Position numbers and translations under genes: made by a program. Shown piece by piece: positions 8,490 to 16,626 of a stretch of 64,000 nucleotides of DNA; within the stretch, counting starts at the first letter, position 1, and every line of letters starts with the position of its first letter. Source of the DNA: Bog-950 sp964423405 (GTDB lineage: Bacteria > Bacteroidota > Bacteroidia > Chitinophagales > LD1); contig CAYREY010000001.1 in NCBI GenBank assembly GCA_964423405.1, positions 62,001-126,000 of the forward strand. Reading direction: 5' to 3'. Below the pieces are notes generated by a model. The model was not told the DNA's origin. It saw nothing but the letters and a program-made list of their open reading frames with translations, and did no database searches.

Positions 8490-8735
8490 TTAAAATATGG
8501 CGGTGTAGCTTACCCTTGCTTTGGCCTATAACCACCGCTCATTACTATAATGTAACCCCTTAGCCACGCAGGTTACATTTTGCTTACAAGTTTAAAGTTG
8601 AGTGTTACCTCTATGAAAGCATACAGAAACACCCTATTTACAAGGTTATGACTTGTGAACTACCCCACCCCGCCTGAAACCTTAGTGAAGCCGTGGCGTA
8701 AACCTACCTGAAAACCCAATTACAAACCACCGCTT

Positions 8736-9599
8736 ATGAGGCCGTTAAGAATTACTCATAACATTGCTGCCCGCGACCCTCAACTGGATAAATATCTGGC
8801 TGAGATTGCCAAAAATGAACTGATAACTGCTGAGCAGGAGGCAGAACTGGCTAAGCGCATACGACAAGGCGATACCGATGCACTGGATGCACTGGTAAAA
8901 AGTAACCTGAGGTTTGTGGTAAGCGTGGCCAAACAATACCAAAACCAGGGTTTGCTGCTAAGCGACCTGATTAACGAGGGTAACCTGGGCCTAATACGCG
9001 CCGCTTACAAATTTGACGAAAGCAGAGGATTTAAATTTATATCATACGCCGTGTGGTGGGTACGCCAGGCCATTATGCAGGCCATAGTTGAGCAGAGCCG
9101 CATTATACGCCTGCCGGTAGCCAAAATTGGCACCTACACCAAAATAACCAAAGCATTCCAGAACTTTGAACAGGAATACCAGCGCGAACCGGATGTGGAA
9201 GAACTGATGGAGATGCTGGGTATGACCAAAGATGAAATAGATGAATATTTCCGGGTAAACACCATAACAGTTTCTACCGATTCTAAATTCGGCAATTCAG
9301 AAGACGGTGGCTCACTGAGCGATACACTTTACGATAAAACCGACATATCGCCGGAAGATGAGTTAATGCAGAAAAATGTAGAAAGCCAGCTGAACGAGGC
9401 CCTTGCACAGTTAACCGAACGCGAAGCAGAGATAATAAGCAGCTACTTTGGCCTGAATGGTAAACACCCGATGACGCTGGAAGAAATAGGCGAGAAATTT
9501 AACCTTACCCGCGAACGTGTACGCCAGATAAAAGAAAAATGTATCCGCCAGCTTAAAGAAAGCACCAGCCCTCACCTGCTGATGGCATACATACACTAA
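8736..9599 (+). CDS. rpoD: Primary RNA polymerase sigma factor (RpoD/SigA)
   Basis: A 287-residue sigma-70, the short form typical of the Bacteroidota housekeeping factor, which lacks most of regions 1.1 and the non-conserved insertion. Seen in order: region 1.2 (DKYLAEIAKNELIT), region 2 with NLRFVVSVAKQYQNQG, LINEGNLGLIRAAYKFDE and the promoter-melting stretch FKFISYAVWWVRQAI, region 3 (REPDVEELMEMLGM), and region 4 with the helix-turn-helix TLEEIGEKFNLTRERVRQIK. It directs transcription from the TTTG/TAnnTTTG promoters. The post-2.4 stretch RLPVAKIGTYTKI departs from the usual LPLN(K/Q)VG wording, so a second close paralogue elsewhere in the genome is possible. Confidence 0.93.
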   Translation: MRPLRITHNIAARDPQLDKYLAEIAKNELITAEQEAELAKRIRQGDTDALDALVKSNLRFVVSVAKQYQNQGLLLSDLINEGNLGLIRAAYKFDESRGFKFISYAVWWVRQAIMQAIVEQSRIIRLPVAKIGTYTKITKAFQNFEQEYQREPDVEELMEMLGMTKDEIDEYFRVNTITVSTDSKFGNSEDGGSLSDTLYDKTDISPEDELMQKNVESQLNEALAQLTEREAEIISSYFGLNGKHPMTLEEIGEKFNLTRERVRQIKEKCIRQLKESTSPHLLMAYIH

Positions 9600-9776
9600 A
9601 ACAGTTAACGGTTGACAGTTGCCTGTTGACAGAAAATACAAGAGCAGGTAAACCGAACCTGCCAAAAGAGTCCTTCAATCTCGGTTCCAGGAAATCCCCA
9701 GCCAGCAATGGCGGGGATTTTCAATTTATAGCGGTTTAAAAGGCAACAAGCAGTTGGCAAAAAACAAGAGAGAACA

Positions 9777-9850
9777 TCTCACAGAAAGCACAGACTGCAC
9801 AAAATTGGTATTCGCATTTTTTTTGCGGTCTTCTGTGTAGTCTGTGAGAA
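9777..9850. repeat. CACAGA-type inverted repeat, unit 1
   Basis: Left arm TCTCACAGA-aag-CACAGA, right arm reading TCTCACAGA-cta-CACAGA on the minus strand, so the ends are inverted copies separated by an AT-rich centre. The left arm recurs at 9933 and at 61201. Confidence 0.65.
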
Positions 9851-9932
9851 ATATATCCGTAAGCTAAAGCATACGGCTGAAAAGGAATAAACGCCGTATC
9901 TACCTGAACGGGCTAAAGCCCGTGTTTTATAT

Positions 9933-10073
9933 TCTCACAGAAAACACGGACTGCATAAAAAGGCAAGTCGGCTGCAAGCAATTGGAGGCAGCTAAGTAAT
10001 ACAAACAGTACATAAAGACAATATAGAACTGACATCTGCATTTTTCTGTGGTCTTCTGTGAAGTCTGCGAGAG
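9933..10073. repeat. CACAGA-type inverted repeat, unit 2
   Basis: Starts TCTCACAGAAAACACGGACTG and ends with GTCTTCTGTGAAGTCTGCGAG; the same arms as unit 1 but with a longer, ~95-bp centre. Confidence 0.6.
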
Positions 10074-10086
10074 TTGTATAAAACAA

Positions 10087-10116
10087 AAACAGCCCCGCAA
10101 TGTTGCGGGGCTGTTT
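10087..10116. terminator. Terminator between rpoD and infC
   Basis: Perfect 14-bp stem AAACAGCCCCGCAA / TTGCGGGGCTGTTT with a 2-nt loop, flanked by A- and T-rich tracts on either side. It is 23 bp past the infC stop and can work in both directions. Confidence 0.85.
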
Positions 10117-10138
10117 CTATGTTCCTGGTTCTTAAAGC

Positions 10139-10705
10139 TTACTTCTTTTTGCTTTTAGGGGCCAGGGTCATAAACATTTTTTTACCTTCCAGTGCAGGTA
10201 GTTGTTCTACCACAGCAACTTCTTTCAGCCTGTCGGCAAACTGAAGCAGCAACAGTTCACCACGCTCTTTAAACACAATGGCACGGCCTTTAAACATTAC
10301 AAAGGTACGCACCTTGTTGCCTTCTTTCAAAAAGTTTTCGGCGTGCTTTGCTTTAAATTCCACATCGTGCTCATCGGTATTGGGTGTAAAGCGAATTTCT
10401 TTTACCTCTACCTTTTTAGCATGTGCTTTAATTTCTTTTTCCTTACGTTTTTTCTCGTACAGAAACTTATTGTAGTCTACAATTTTACAAACCGGTGGTA
10501 CGGCGTTCGGCGAAATTTCAACAAGGTCAAGCCCTTGTTCTATTGCCATATCCATAGCCTGTTTAGTGCTGTATACGCCGGGTGTAAGGTTTTCACCAAC
10601 CAAACGTACCTCTACAGCACGTATTTTTTCGTTGATGTTGTGTTCCGCTTCTTTTTTAAATGGCGCTCTGCCGCGCGGATTAAAAGGACGATTTAATAAT
10701 GCCAA
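10139..10705 (-). CDS. infC: Translation initiation factor IF-3, TTG start
   Basis: IF-3 binds the 30S subunit, checks the start codon and prevents premature 50S joining. The 188-residue protein has the N-domain (NEKIRAVEVRLVGENLTPGV), the basic linker (KKRKEKEIKAHAKKVEVKEIRF) and the C-domain (TDEHDVEFKAKHAENFL, KVRTFVMFKGR). The frame opens at TTG (10703-10705) with no in-frame ATG before the conserved region, so the start is non-canonical. In E. coli infC uses AUU and IF-3 represses its own translation by rejecting it; a similar control is plausible here (inference). rpmI/rplT do not follow. Confidence 0.94.
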   Translation of the reverse strand: MALLNRPFNPRGRAPFKKEAEHNINEKIRAVEVRLVGENLTPGVYSTKQAMDMAIEQGLDLVEISPNAVPPVCKIVDYNKFLYEKKRKEKEIKAHAKKVEVKEIRFTPNTDEHDVEFKAKHAENFLKEGNKVRTFVMFKGRAIVFKERGELLLLQFADRLKEVAVVEQLPALEGKKMFMTLAPKSKKK

Positions 10706-10735
10706 ATGCTTTTGTTTTTAATTATTTAAGTGATG

Positions 10736-10743
10736 CAAAGATA
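10736..10743 (-). promoter_or_regulatory. -7 element upstream of infC
   Basis: TATCTTTG then CA on the minus strand, 31 bp upstream of the TTG start: an exact TAnnTTTG match. The best -33 candidate is ATTG 22 bp upstream, a little far. Confidence 0.5.
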
Positions 10744-10806
10744 TAAAAATACTTTGCAAGGTTTCCAATGTAAATATACCACCGGGGGCTTAATTGCCAA
10801 ATAATA

Positions 10807-12036
10807 TTAATAACCGGCCACCAGCGTTTTTTCAACAGGGTTTGCACCAAAATAGTAGGGCAGCGCCGCCAGCGATTCGGCCGGGCGGGTAATTATCAGG
10901 TTGGCCACTTTGCCCACAGTAACCGAGCCCAAACGGGCTGCCAGCCCCATAGCGTAGGCCCCGTTAAGGGTAGAGGCATTTACCACCTCTTCGGGCAACA
11001 TACCCATGTTTATACAGGCCAGCGAGTTTATCAGGTTCATATTGCCCGATGGGGCCGAGCCGGGGTTAAAATCGGTAGCCAGTGCCAGCGGCAGGCCAGC
11101 ATCTATTATCCGGCGGGCGGGGGTATAGGGTATTTTAATAAACAGCGAACAACCCGGCAGGGCTACCGGCATAGTAGCCGAACCTTTCAGGGTTTCAATA
11201 TCCTCATCCGACATCAGTTCCAGGTGGTCTACACTCAACGCCCCATGCTTAACGCTTACCTCTACCCCACCCTGCACATTAAACTGGTTAACGTGTACTT
11301 TGGGTTTAAGGCCATGCTTTACACCAGCCGCCAGTATGCGGTCGGTTTGCTCAACCGTAAAATAGTTTTGCTCGCAAAACACATCAATGTAGTCGGCCAG
11401 GCCTTCGCCGGCTATTACCGGCAACAGTTCGTTTATCAGCAGATTGATGTACCCCCCGTGGTTATCTTTATACTGCGGTGGGTAGGCGTGCGCCCCTAAA
11501 AAAGTGGCCTTAATAGCCAGCGGCGATTCTTCTTTCAACTGGCGTATTACGCGTAGCATTTTCAACTCGCCCTCGTAGCTTAAGCCGTAACCGCTTTTAA
11601 TTTCAACCGCACCGGTACCCTGGCTGCGCATTTCGTGCAGGCGATGCCAGGCGCTTTCAAAGAGTTCCTGTTCGGTAGCATCGGCCAAGCGTTTAGCCGA
11701 GTTGACTATGCCACCACCACGGGCGGCTATTTCTTCGTACGTAAGTCCTTTTATTTTATCGGCAAACTCACCCTCGCGGCTGCCGGCATATACAATGTGC
11801 GTGTGCGAATCGCACCAGGCCGGTAACACCAATTTGCCGGTGGCATCTATCACTTCATCGGCACGTTCGGGTTGCTGCGCTGCCGGACCAAAGGCTTTAA
11901 TAAGCCCGTCTTCTATCAGCAGCCAGGCATTATCTATAGCAGGCAGTTCCTTCATATCGGCGCCACTAACCAGCAGTTCATCATCGCGGCGGATGCCGTA
12001 CAGCGTTTTAATATTTTTAATCAGCACCGATTTCAT
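10807..12036 (-). CDS. hutI: Imidazolonepropionase
   Basis: Third enzyme of histidine degradation, hydrolysing 4-imidazolone-5-propanoate to N-formimino-glutamate. The 409-residue protein is an amidohydrolase with the metal-binding DSHTH at 76-80 (H78, H80), the HutI-typical ARGGGI after residue 105, the metal-binding FLGAHAYPP near 180, and the late aspartate in LATDFNPGSAPSGN. Length and motifs agree with HutI rather than other amidohydrolases. No other hut genes are adjacent, so it stands alone here. Confidence 0.94.
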   Translation of the reverse strand: MKSVLIKNIKTLYGIRRDDELLVSGADMKELPAIDNAWLLIEDGLIKAFGPAAQQPERADEVIDATGKLVLPAWCDSHTHIVYAGSREGEFADKIKGLTYEEIAARGGGIVNSAKRLADATEQELFESAWHRLHEMRSQGTGAVEIKSGYGLSYEGELKMLRVIRQLKEESPLAIKATFLGAHAYPPQYKDNHGGYINLLINELLPVIAGEGLADYIDVFCEQNYFTVEQTDRILAAGVKHGLKPKVHVNQFNVQGGVEVSVKHGALSVDHLELMSDEDIETLKGSATMPVALPGCSLFIKIPYTPARRIIDAGLPLALATDFNPGSAPSGNMNLINSLACINMGMLPEEVVNASTLNGAYAMGLAARLGSVTVGKVANLIITRPAESLAALPYYFGANPVEKTLVAGY

Positions 12037-12077
12037 GTAACAATCTTACAAAAACTTTAGCGGTAATACAGCGTACA

Positions 12078-12168
12078 TTATTTACTTCGTATTTCCCACT
12101 TCGTACTTCTAATTTTGTTCCGCATTTTGCATTTAACCGCGTACTTCTAACTTCGTACCTCATACTTC
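12078..12168. repeat. CTTCGTACTTCTAA-type short repeats
   Basis: Variants of ACTTCGTA and GTACTTCTAA recur five or six times between hutI and aroC (for example around 12080, 12096, 12103, 12142, 12151 and 12163). The stretch encodes nothing recognisable and reads like the degenerate short-repeat filler found elsewhere in this window. Confidence 0.5.
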
Positions 12169-12172
12169 TATC

Positions 12173-13410
12173 ATGCCCGGAAACAGCTTTGGAGAAATTT
12201 TCAGAATAACCACCTTTGGCGAAAGCCACGGTAAAGCCATAGGTGTAATAATAGATGGCTGCCCCGCAGGGCTTGAACTGGACCTGGCATTTATTCAAAA
12301 CGAACTGGACCGCCGCAAGCCCGGTCAATCGGCTATTACCACCCAGCGTAAAGAGAGCGACACCTTCGAAATTTTATCGGGAGTGTTTGAAGGCAAAACG
12401 CTGGGCTCGCCTATTGCGGTGATGATTAAAAACGAAGACCAGAAACCCGAAGACTACACACACCTGAAAGAAGCCTACCGCCCCAGCCATGCCGATTTTA
12501 CCTACGATGCCAAATACGGCATCCGCGATTACCGTGGTGGTGGCCGTGCCAGTGCCCGCGAAACTGCTGCGCGTGTAATAGCCGGTGCTATTGCCAAACA
12601 ACTGTTGCGCAAAGCAGGTATAGAAATAGCAGCTTATGTTTCGGCGGTGAGTAGTATTAAGGTTAACAAGCCTTATACCGAACTTGATTTACTGAAAACC
12701 GATAGCAACATAGTACGCTGTCCCGATACCGATACCGCCAACCGTATGATAGAGCTGATACAGGATACACGCGCCAAAGGCGATACGCTGGGCGGTGTGG
12801 TTACCTGCGTAATTAAAGGCACACCCGCCGGGCTGGGCGAACCGGTATTTGATAAACTGCATGCCGACCTGGGCAAGGCCATGCTAAGCATAAACGCCGT
12901 ACATGGTTTTGAATATGGTAGCGGCTTTGCAGGCACGCTAATGAACGGCAGCACCCATAACGACACCTTTGAAACCGACACCAACGGCAACATTATAACC
13001 CACACCAACCACTCGGGCGGTATACAGGGCGGCATTAGCAATGGCATGGATATTTACTTTAACGTGGCCTTTAAACCGGTAGCCACTATTATGCAGGCGC
13101 AGGAAACGGTTGATAAAGATGGTAACGCTACAGAACTACAAGGCAAAGGCCGCCACGACCCTTGTGTAGTACCCCGCGCCGTGCCTATTGTAGAGGCNNN
13201 NNNNNNNNNNNNNNNNNNNNNNNNNNNNNNNNNNNNNNNNNNNNNNNNNNNNNNNNNNNNNNNNNNNNNNNNNNNNNNNNNNNNNNNNNNNNNNNNNGCA
13301 AAGGCCGCCACGACCCTTGTGTAGTACCCCGCGCCGTGCCTATTGTAGAGGCTATGGCTGCGTTAGTGATAGTGGACCATTGGTTGAGGGCGAGGGTTAG
13401 TAAATTATAG
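12173..13410 (+). CDS. aroC: Chorismate synthase, interrupted by a scaffold gap
   Basis: Last step of the shikimate pathway: converts EPSP to chorismate using reduced FMN. The N-terminal 341 codons show the family's GESHGKAIG (residues 16-24), RRKPGQSAITTQRKESD (about 48) and RGGGRASARETAARV signatures. A 100-N gap (13198-13297) follows, after which the 55 bases of 13143-13197 are repeated exactly at 13298-13352. Removing the gap and one copy joins 12173-13197 to 13353-13410 in frame, giving a complete 360-residue protein ending WLRARVSKL, the normal family length. The break is therefore almost certainly an assembly artefact, not a pseudogene. Confidence 0.93.
13198..13297. other. 100-N scaffold gap with duplicated 55-bp flanks
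   Basis: Exactly 100 N, the default filler for a gap of unknown size. The 55 bp before it (13143-13197) and after it (13298-13352) are identical, as expected when two overlapping contig ends were scaffolded and not merged. Confidence 0.95.
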
Positions 13411-13510
13411 CGGAAGTCAGAGGCTTCCTTATTCATACAATCTTTGAAGTGGTCCTTCGGAACACTGAGAAGATTGGGCAATTGGCATTTACCTGCAAAG
13501 CAAAACCAGC

Positions 13511-14197
13511 ATGATAAATTGGGATAACAATTCAGATTTTGGGGGAAACCGCGATGAGTATTTCAGATTACTTAAACCTATTACATCACCACTGGCCTTA
13601 TTAAACAAAGAACTGTTAAATAAGTTATCAGAGATAAACGAGACTGAGCTATCTAAACCAGCGGACATTCATTTTGAAATAATAGATGCATTAAAACAAG
13701 TTGGCAGCACTGCTGCGCTAAGCAGAGCAGAATTTATACGCCTTCAATGCACAGATGTTGAATGTGATACCTTTTTTAATGCTAATTGCGAGAGTTGGGG
13801 CATACCACTTTTTCAAGAAGATATATTGAACGCATCCGATTTTAAATTTGGTTTTCTTTACCGCTTTCGCGACCATTCTACTTCGTGGAATGAAGATTAC
13901 AGGGCCAGAAATTGGTTTTATAACCACTTAGAAGCACGCTTTGCTAACAACTGGCAGTTTTGGATTTGTGATAACGGGCCTGATGAATTACTTTATACTG
14001 AAACCGGCAACTACAAATCGTTGCTGTATACTCTGGCAAAAAAATACGAAGATTACGAAGCGCTAAAAAGCCCGGTATTTACAACTGAAGATTTAAACGC
14101 ATTTGCAATAGAGCACGGGAAACAGAATAAAAAAATGACAATTGAAGAACTGACAAATAATTATTTAATAGAAAACCCTAACTGGGTAGAAGATTAA
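13511..14197 (+). CDS. Hypothetical protein, 228 residues
   Basis: I do not recognise a family. The protein has no signal peptide or membrane segment, is acidic, and is rich in aromatic residues in the middle (WNEDYRARNWFYNHLEARFANNWQFWICDNGPDEL region, about 120-160). The N-terminal third looks helical. Its DNA is visibly AT-richer than aroC and the following membrane genes, so recent acquisition is possible. It is a monocistronic plus-strand gene between aroC and a convergent minus-strand operon. Confidence 0.75.
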   Translation: MINWDNNSDFGGNRDEYFRLLKPITSPLALLNKELLNKLSEINETELSKPADIHFEIIDALKQVGSTAALSRAEFIRLQCTDVECDTFFNANCESWGIPLFQEDILNASDFKFGFLYRFRDHSTSWNEDYRARNWFYNHLEARFANNWQFWICDNGPDELLYTETGNYKSLLYTLAKKYEDYEALKSPVFTTEDLNAFAIEHGKQNKKMTIEELTNNYLIENPNWVED

Positions 14198-14244
14198 TTA
14201 CCCATATCCACCTCAATTCAATAATATTTATTGCAATAAAAAGA

Positions 14245-15084
14245 TCAGGTCGCTTTATCGGATCTCTTAGCAAATAACTTCTCCAGCTTCCCCCAATCTG
14301 TCAGCGTTAAGTTCAGTATCAGCAACTCGGCCGATACAATGCTCATGACGAAATAATTGGCTATACAAAAAACAAGCGCCAGTGCCGACAGCGCCTCATC
14401 GAACCGGCGGGTAAAAAAGCCGATAATAAAACTTAATTGTACCAGTACGTTTACTATTAATACAGCATGTGCCACCTGTGGGTTGGCTATTAAGTAATGT
14501 AATATATGCGTCTGCAGGCTATCGGGCTGTTGTACCAGCAAATCTACCTGCTGGGCTTTTAAAATGTTGCTCATCTGGTCGGAGTAAAACACCGAGCCGC
14601 GCAGTATTTTCCATAGGGCCGCACTGGCAAATATGTACAGCCAATAGTAACGTACTGCCTGCCACAGCAGGTTAAAGAGTATTTCGCTTTTTGCAAAAAA
14701 GGGCATGGTAATAAGCAGGGCACCAATAAGCCCGTGGTAATGGTGACCGGTTACCATGTTGTAGGTAAAAAAGTAAAGCAGCAACACCGCAAACGTGCCT
14801 ACGGCAAACGCCCGCTTTAAGGTAAAGGCAAAAGCCACTGGCAATAGTATTAACAGTACATCTAACACTACCGGCACCGTGCTATTGGCAAACAACAAAC
14901 GCGGCAAACCAAGCTGTTGCAACCAGCGGTATATGGTTTCGCTTTCTGCAAGGCCGGTAAGCGGTGGCATATAGGTAAACCCTGCCGGTGCCGTAAGGCG
15001 GCCTATAACCACCAGCACCACCACAGCAAACACCACGTATGCCTTTAGCGCGTATTGTGCGGCAAAGCCTTTATGGTTTATCAT
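14245..15084 (-). CDS. Polytopic membrane protein of unknown function
   Basis: 279 residues with about seven hydrophobic segments (around 15-32, 68-86, 90-107, 112-130, 140-155, 203-222 and 232-262) and a short cytoplasmic-like tail. A histidine-rich loop, TGHHYHGL, lies between two segments, a placement reminiscent of HTTM or DoxX-type membrane proteins, but I cannot assign it to either. Its start overlaps the end of the upstream gene (15071-15508) by 14 bp, pointing to translational coupling and a shared function. Confidence 0.8.
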   Translation of the reverse strand: MINHKGFAAQYALKAYVVFAVVVLVVIGRLTAPAGFTYMPPLTGLAESETIYRWLQQLGLPRLLFANSTVPVVLDVLLILLPVAFAFTLKRAFAVGTFAVLLLYFFTYNMVTGHHYHGLIGALLITMPFFAKSEILFNLLWQAVRYYWLYIFASAALWKILRGSVFYSDQMSNILKAQQVDLLVQQPDSLQTHILHYLIANPQVAHAVLIVNVLVQLSFIIGFFTRRFDEALSALALVFCIANYFVMSIVSAELLILNLTLTDWGKLEKLFAKRSDKAT

Positions 15085-15508
15085 ACGGGTATACTTGTTG
15101 GGTGGATGTATTTACCGGTTGCCCGCTGGCGTTATAAGTATAGTTGCGCTGTACAATTGTAAAGGTTTGTCCGCCGGTAATATGCTGCGTAACCCATTTA
15201 CTGAAAGCAGGTGCCGCGTTGGTATCGGTAACTACCTGTACCATACCATGCTGCAACAGTTCGCGCTGCGGGTCTTTCAGGTTGGCGTATAAAAACTCCT
15301 TACCATCGGCGGTTATAAGGGCATACTGCGTGTATTCGGGTTTTGCCTCCTGCTTTAACGAGTACATACCAAACAACATAAACGGAAACTCCTCGTGGCT
15401 GTGCAGGGCATACCACAGCGTGCCAATAGCCCATACTGCTACTACAGCAAACAGCAGTTTATAATCGCGGTAGGTTTTGTGTAAAAAGGTATTATTCAGT
15501 ATATCCAT
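15071..15508 (-). CDS. Single-pass membrane protein, partner of the downstream polytopic protein
   Basis: 145 residues: a short N-terminus, one membrane span (about 17-34), the motif HEEFPFMLFGMYSL just after it, and a soluble domain predicted outside the inner membrane. No known family recognised. The 14-bp overlap with the following gene and the shared strand suggest the two proteins form a complex (inference). Confidence 0.75.
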   Translation of the reverse strand: MDILNNTFLHKTYRDYKLLFAVVAVWAIGTLWYALHSHEEFPFMLFGMYSLKQEAKPEYTQYALITADGKEFLYANLKDPQRELLQHGMVQVVTDTNAAPAFSKWVTQHITGGQTFTIVQRNYTYNASGQPVNTSTQQVYPYDKP

Positions 15509-15535
15509 TTCGTATTATAAAACATAAAACAGTGT

Positions 15536-15566
15536 CACCCACCTAACCTCCCTCAAGGGAGGTGCA
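15536..15566. repeat. CCTCCCTCAAGGGAGG palindrome
   Basis: A short perfect palindrome between CACCTAA and TGCAACAG, upstream of the membrane pair. It resembles the hairpin cores at 43650 and 44951. Confidence 0.5.
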
Positions 15567-15583
15567 ACAGCCGGTGCCGTCGT

Positions 15584-16564
15584 TTACACCGCCATTAAAT
15601 TACAGCCACGCACCTCGGCGCTATCCATACGCCCCAGTATTTCAAACCCACCATCGGCGTGTAGTTTACCTAAATCGCTGGTGGCAATAAACGAGCACGA
15701 ATACAGGTTAGCCAAATCTACCACATTTACCGCACCGGTAGTGCCCTGTGTTTGCAGCATCAGTGGGTCGTACATATCGCGGGTCAATATCTTCATCCAC
15801 GGCGGTGTGTAAAATATGCCGTTGCCCTTGCTGTACCCCTGCGATAGCAGCTCGGTCATACCATACTCGGAGTGTATGGCAGGCACATCAAAAGCCACTT
15901 TCAGGTGCTGGTGCACCTCGTTGCGGGTCAGCTCTTCTCTCCTGCCCTTCATACCGCCGGTTTCCATCACTATCAAATCGGGGAAATCAATTTTGTACTG
16001 TTCTGTAAAATCGAGCAGGCCAAAGGTTACCCCCAGCAACATTACCTTGCGGTGGCCGTTGCGCAGCACATCCAGCCAGTCGTACAGCTTTTCAAAATCG
16101 TTCAGAAAAAAGCCACTGGCATTTTGCCCACTGCGGGTTATCAGGTCCTGCGCCATGTACACCAGCGATGAGTTACCGCGTTCCAGATACGAAGGCAACA
16201 GGGCCAGTATTACGTACTCATCTACCGGCCCGTAAAACAAGTCAAAACACTTACGGAAACTCTGTTCGTATATATCCGTATCGGCCACCCGGTGACGCGA
16301 TGGTACCTGGCCGGTAGTGCCGCTGCTTTCAAATATGCGCTGCACCCCGCGGCCTTCGGCTATTACTGCGTGTGTTTTAAAAAACTCTATAGGTAAAAAA
16401 GGCACCTCGCTTAACCGGTTTACGCTGGCAGGGGTACGTTTCAGCAAATCGCAGTACTGCTTGTATATGGGTACGCTCCGGTACTGAAAAGCAAAAACCT
16501 CCAGCGCCACCGGCTCAAACCCATCTTCTGTTACATCAAAAATCCGTTGTGTTAATTGTTCCAA
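15584..16564 (-). CDS. LuxE-like acyl-protein synthetase/adenylate-forming enzyme
   Basis: 326 residues with the hallmarks of the LuxE branch of the adenylate-forming superfamily: the phosphate-binding loop FESSGTTGQ at 78-86, METGGMKGR at 200-208, HSEYGMTELLSQGY at 231-244, and a C-terminal GRMDSAEVRGCNL. LuxE activates fatty acids and passes them to LuxC; no luxC, luxD or acyl-carrier gene is nearby. Bacteroidota often carry such orphans, and the substrate cannot be told from sequence. The start is TTG (16562-16564), immediately after an in-frame stop, so no upstream ATG is possible. It may be the first gene of an operon with the membrane pair. Confidence 0.85.
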   Translation of the reverse strand: MEQLTQRIFDVTEDGFEPVALEVFAFQYRSVPIYKQYCDLLKRTPASVNRLSEVPFLPIEFFKTHAVIAEGRGVQRIFESSGTTGQVPSRHRVADTDIYEQSFRKCFDLFYGPVDEYVILALLPSYLERGNSSLVYMAQDLITRSGQNASGFFLNDFEKLYDWLDVLRNGHRKVMLLGVTFGLLDFTEQYKIDFPDLIVMETGGMKGRREELTRNEVHQHLKVAFDVPAIHSEYGMTELLSQGYSKGNGIFYTPPWMKILTRDMYDPLMLQTQGTTGAVNVVDLANLYSCSFIATSDLGKLHADGGFEILGRMDSAEVRGCNLMAV

Positions 16565-16626
16565 TCACCTAAAATTGTGGCTGTAAAAATGCAATAAACC
16601 CCGCAATTTTGAGTTTATTTGACCTG

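Larger units (their letters stand above)
9600..10086. other. Gene-free gap between rpoD and infC, filled with repeats
   Basis: About 490 bp without a supportable gene. It contains the GGCTAAAGCC palindrome ACGGGCTAAAGCCCGT at 9908-9923 and two long CACAGA-type inverted repeat units (9777-9850 and 9933-10073). The stretch near 9690-9725 (CCCCAGCCAGCAATGGCGGGG) can fold and may end rpoD transcription. Confidence 0.6.

Noticed and set aside
9600..10086. tRNA or small RNA gene in the rpoD-infC gap
   Set aside because: No cloverleaf or conserved T-loop (GTTCRA) could be found; the structure is explained by repeats.
13162..13410. Separate 82-codon ORF after the gap
   Set aside because: It is simply the C-terminus of aroC in the frame shifted by the artefactual 155-bp insertion.
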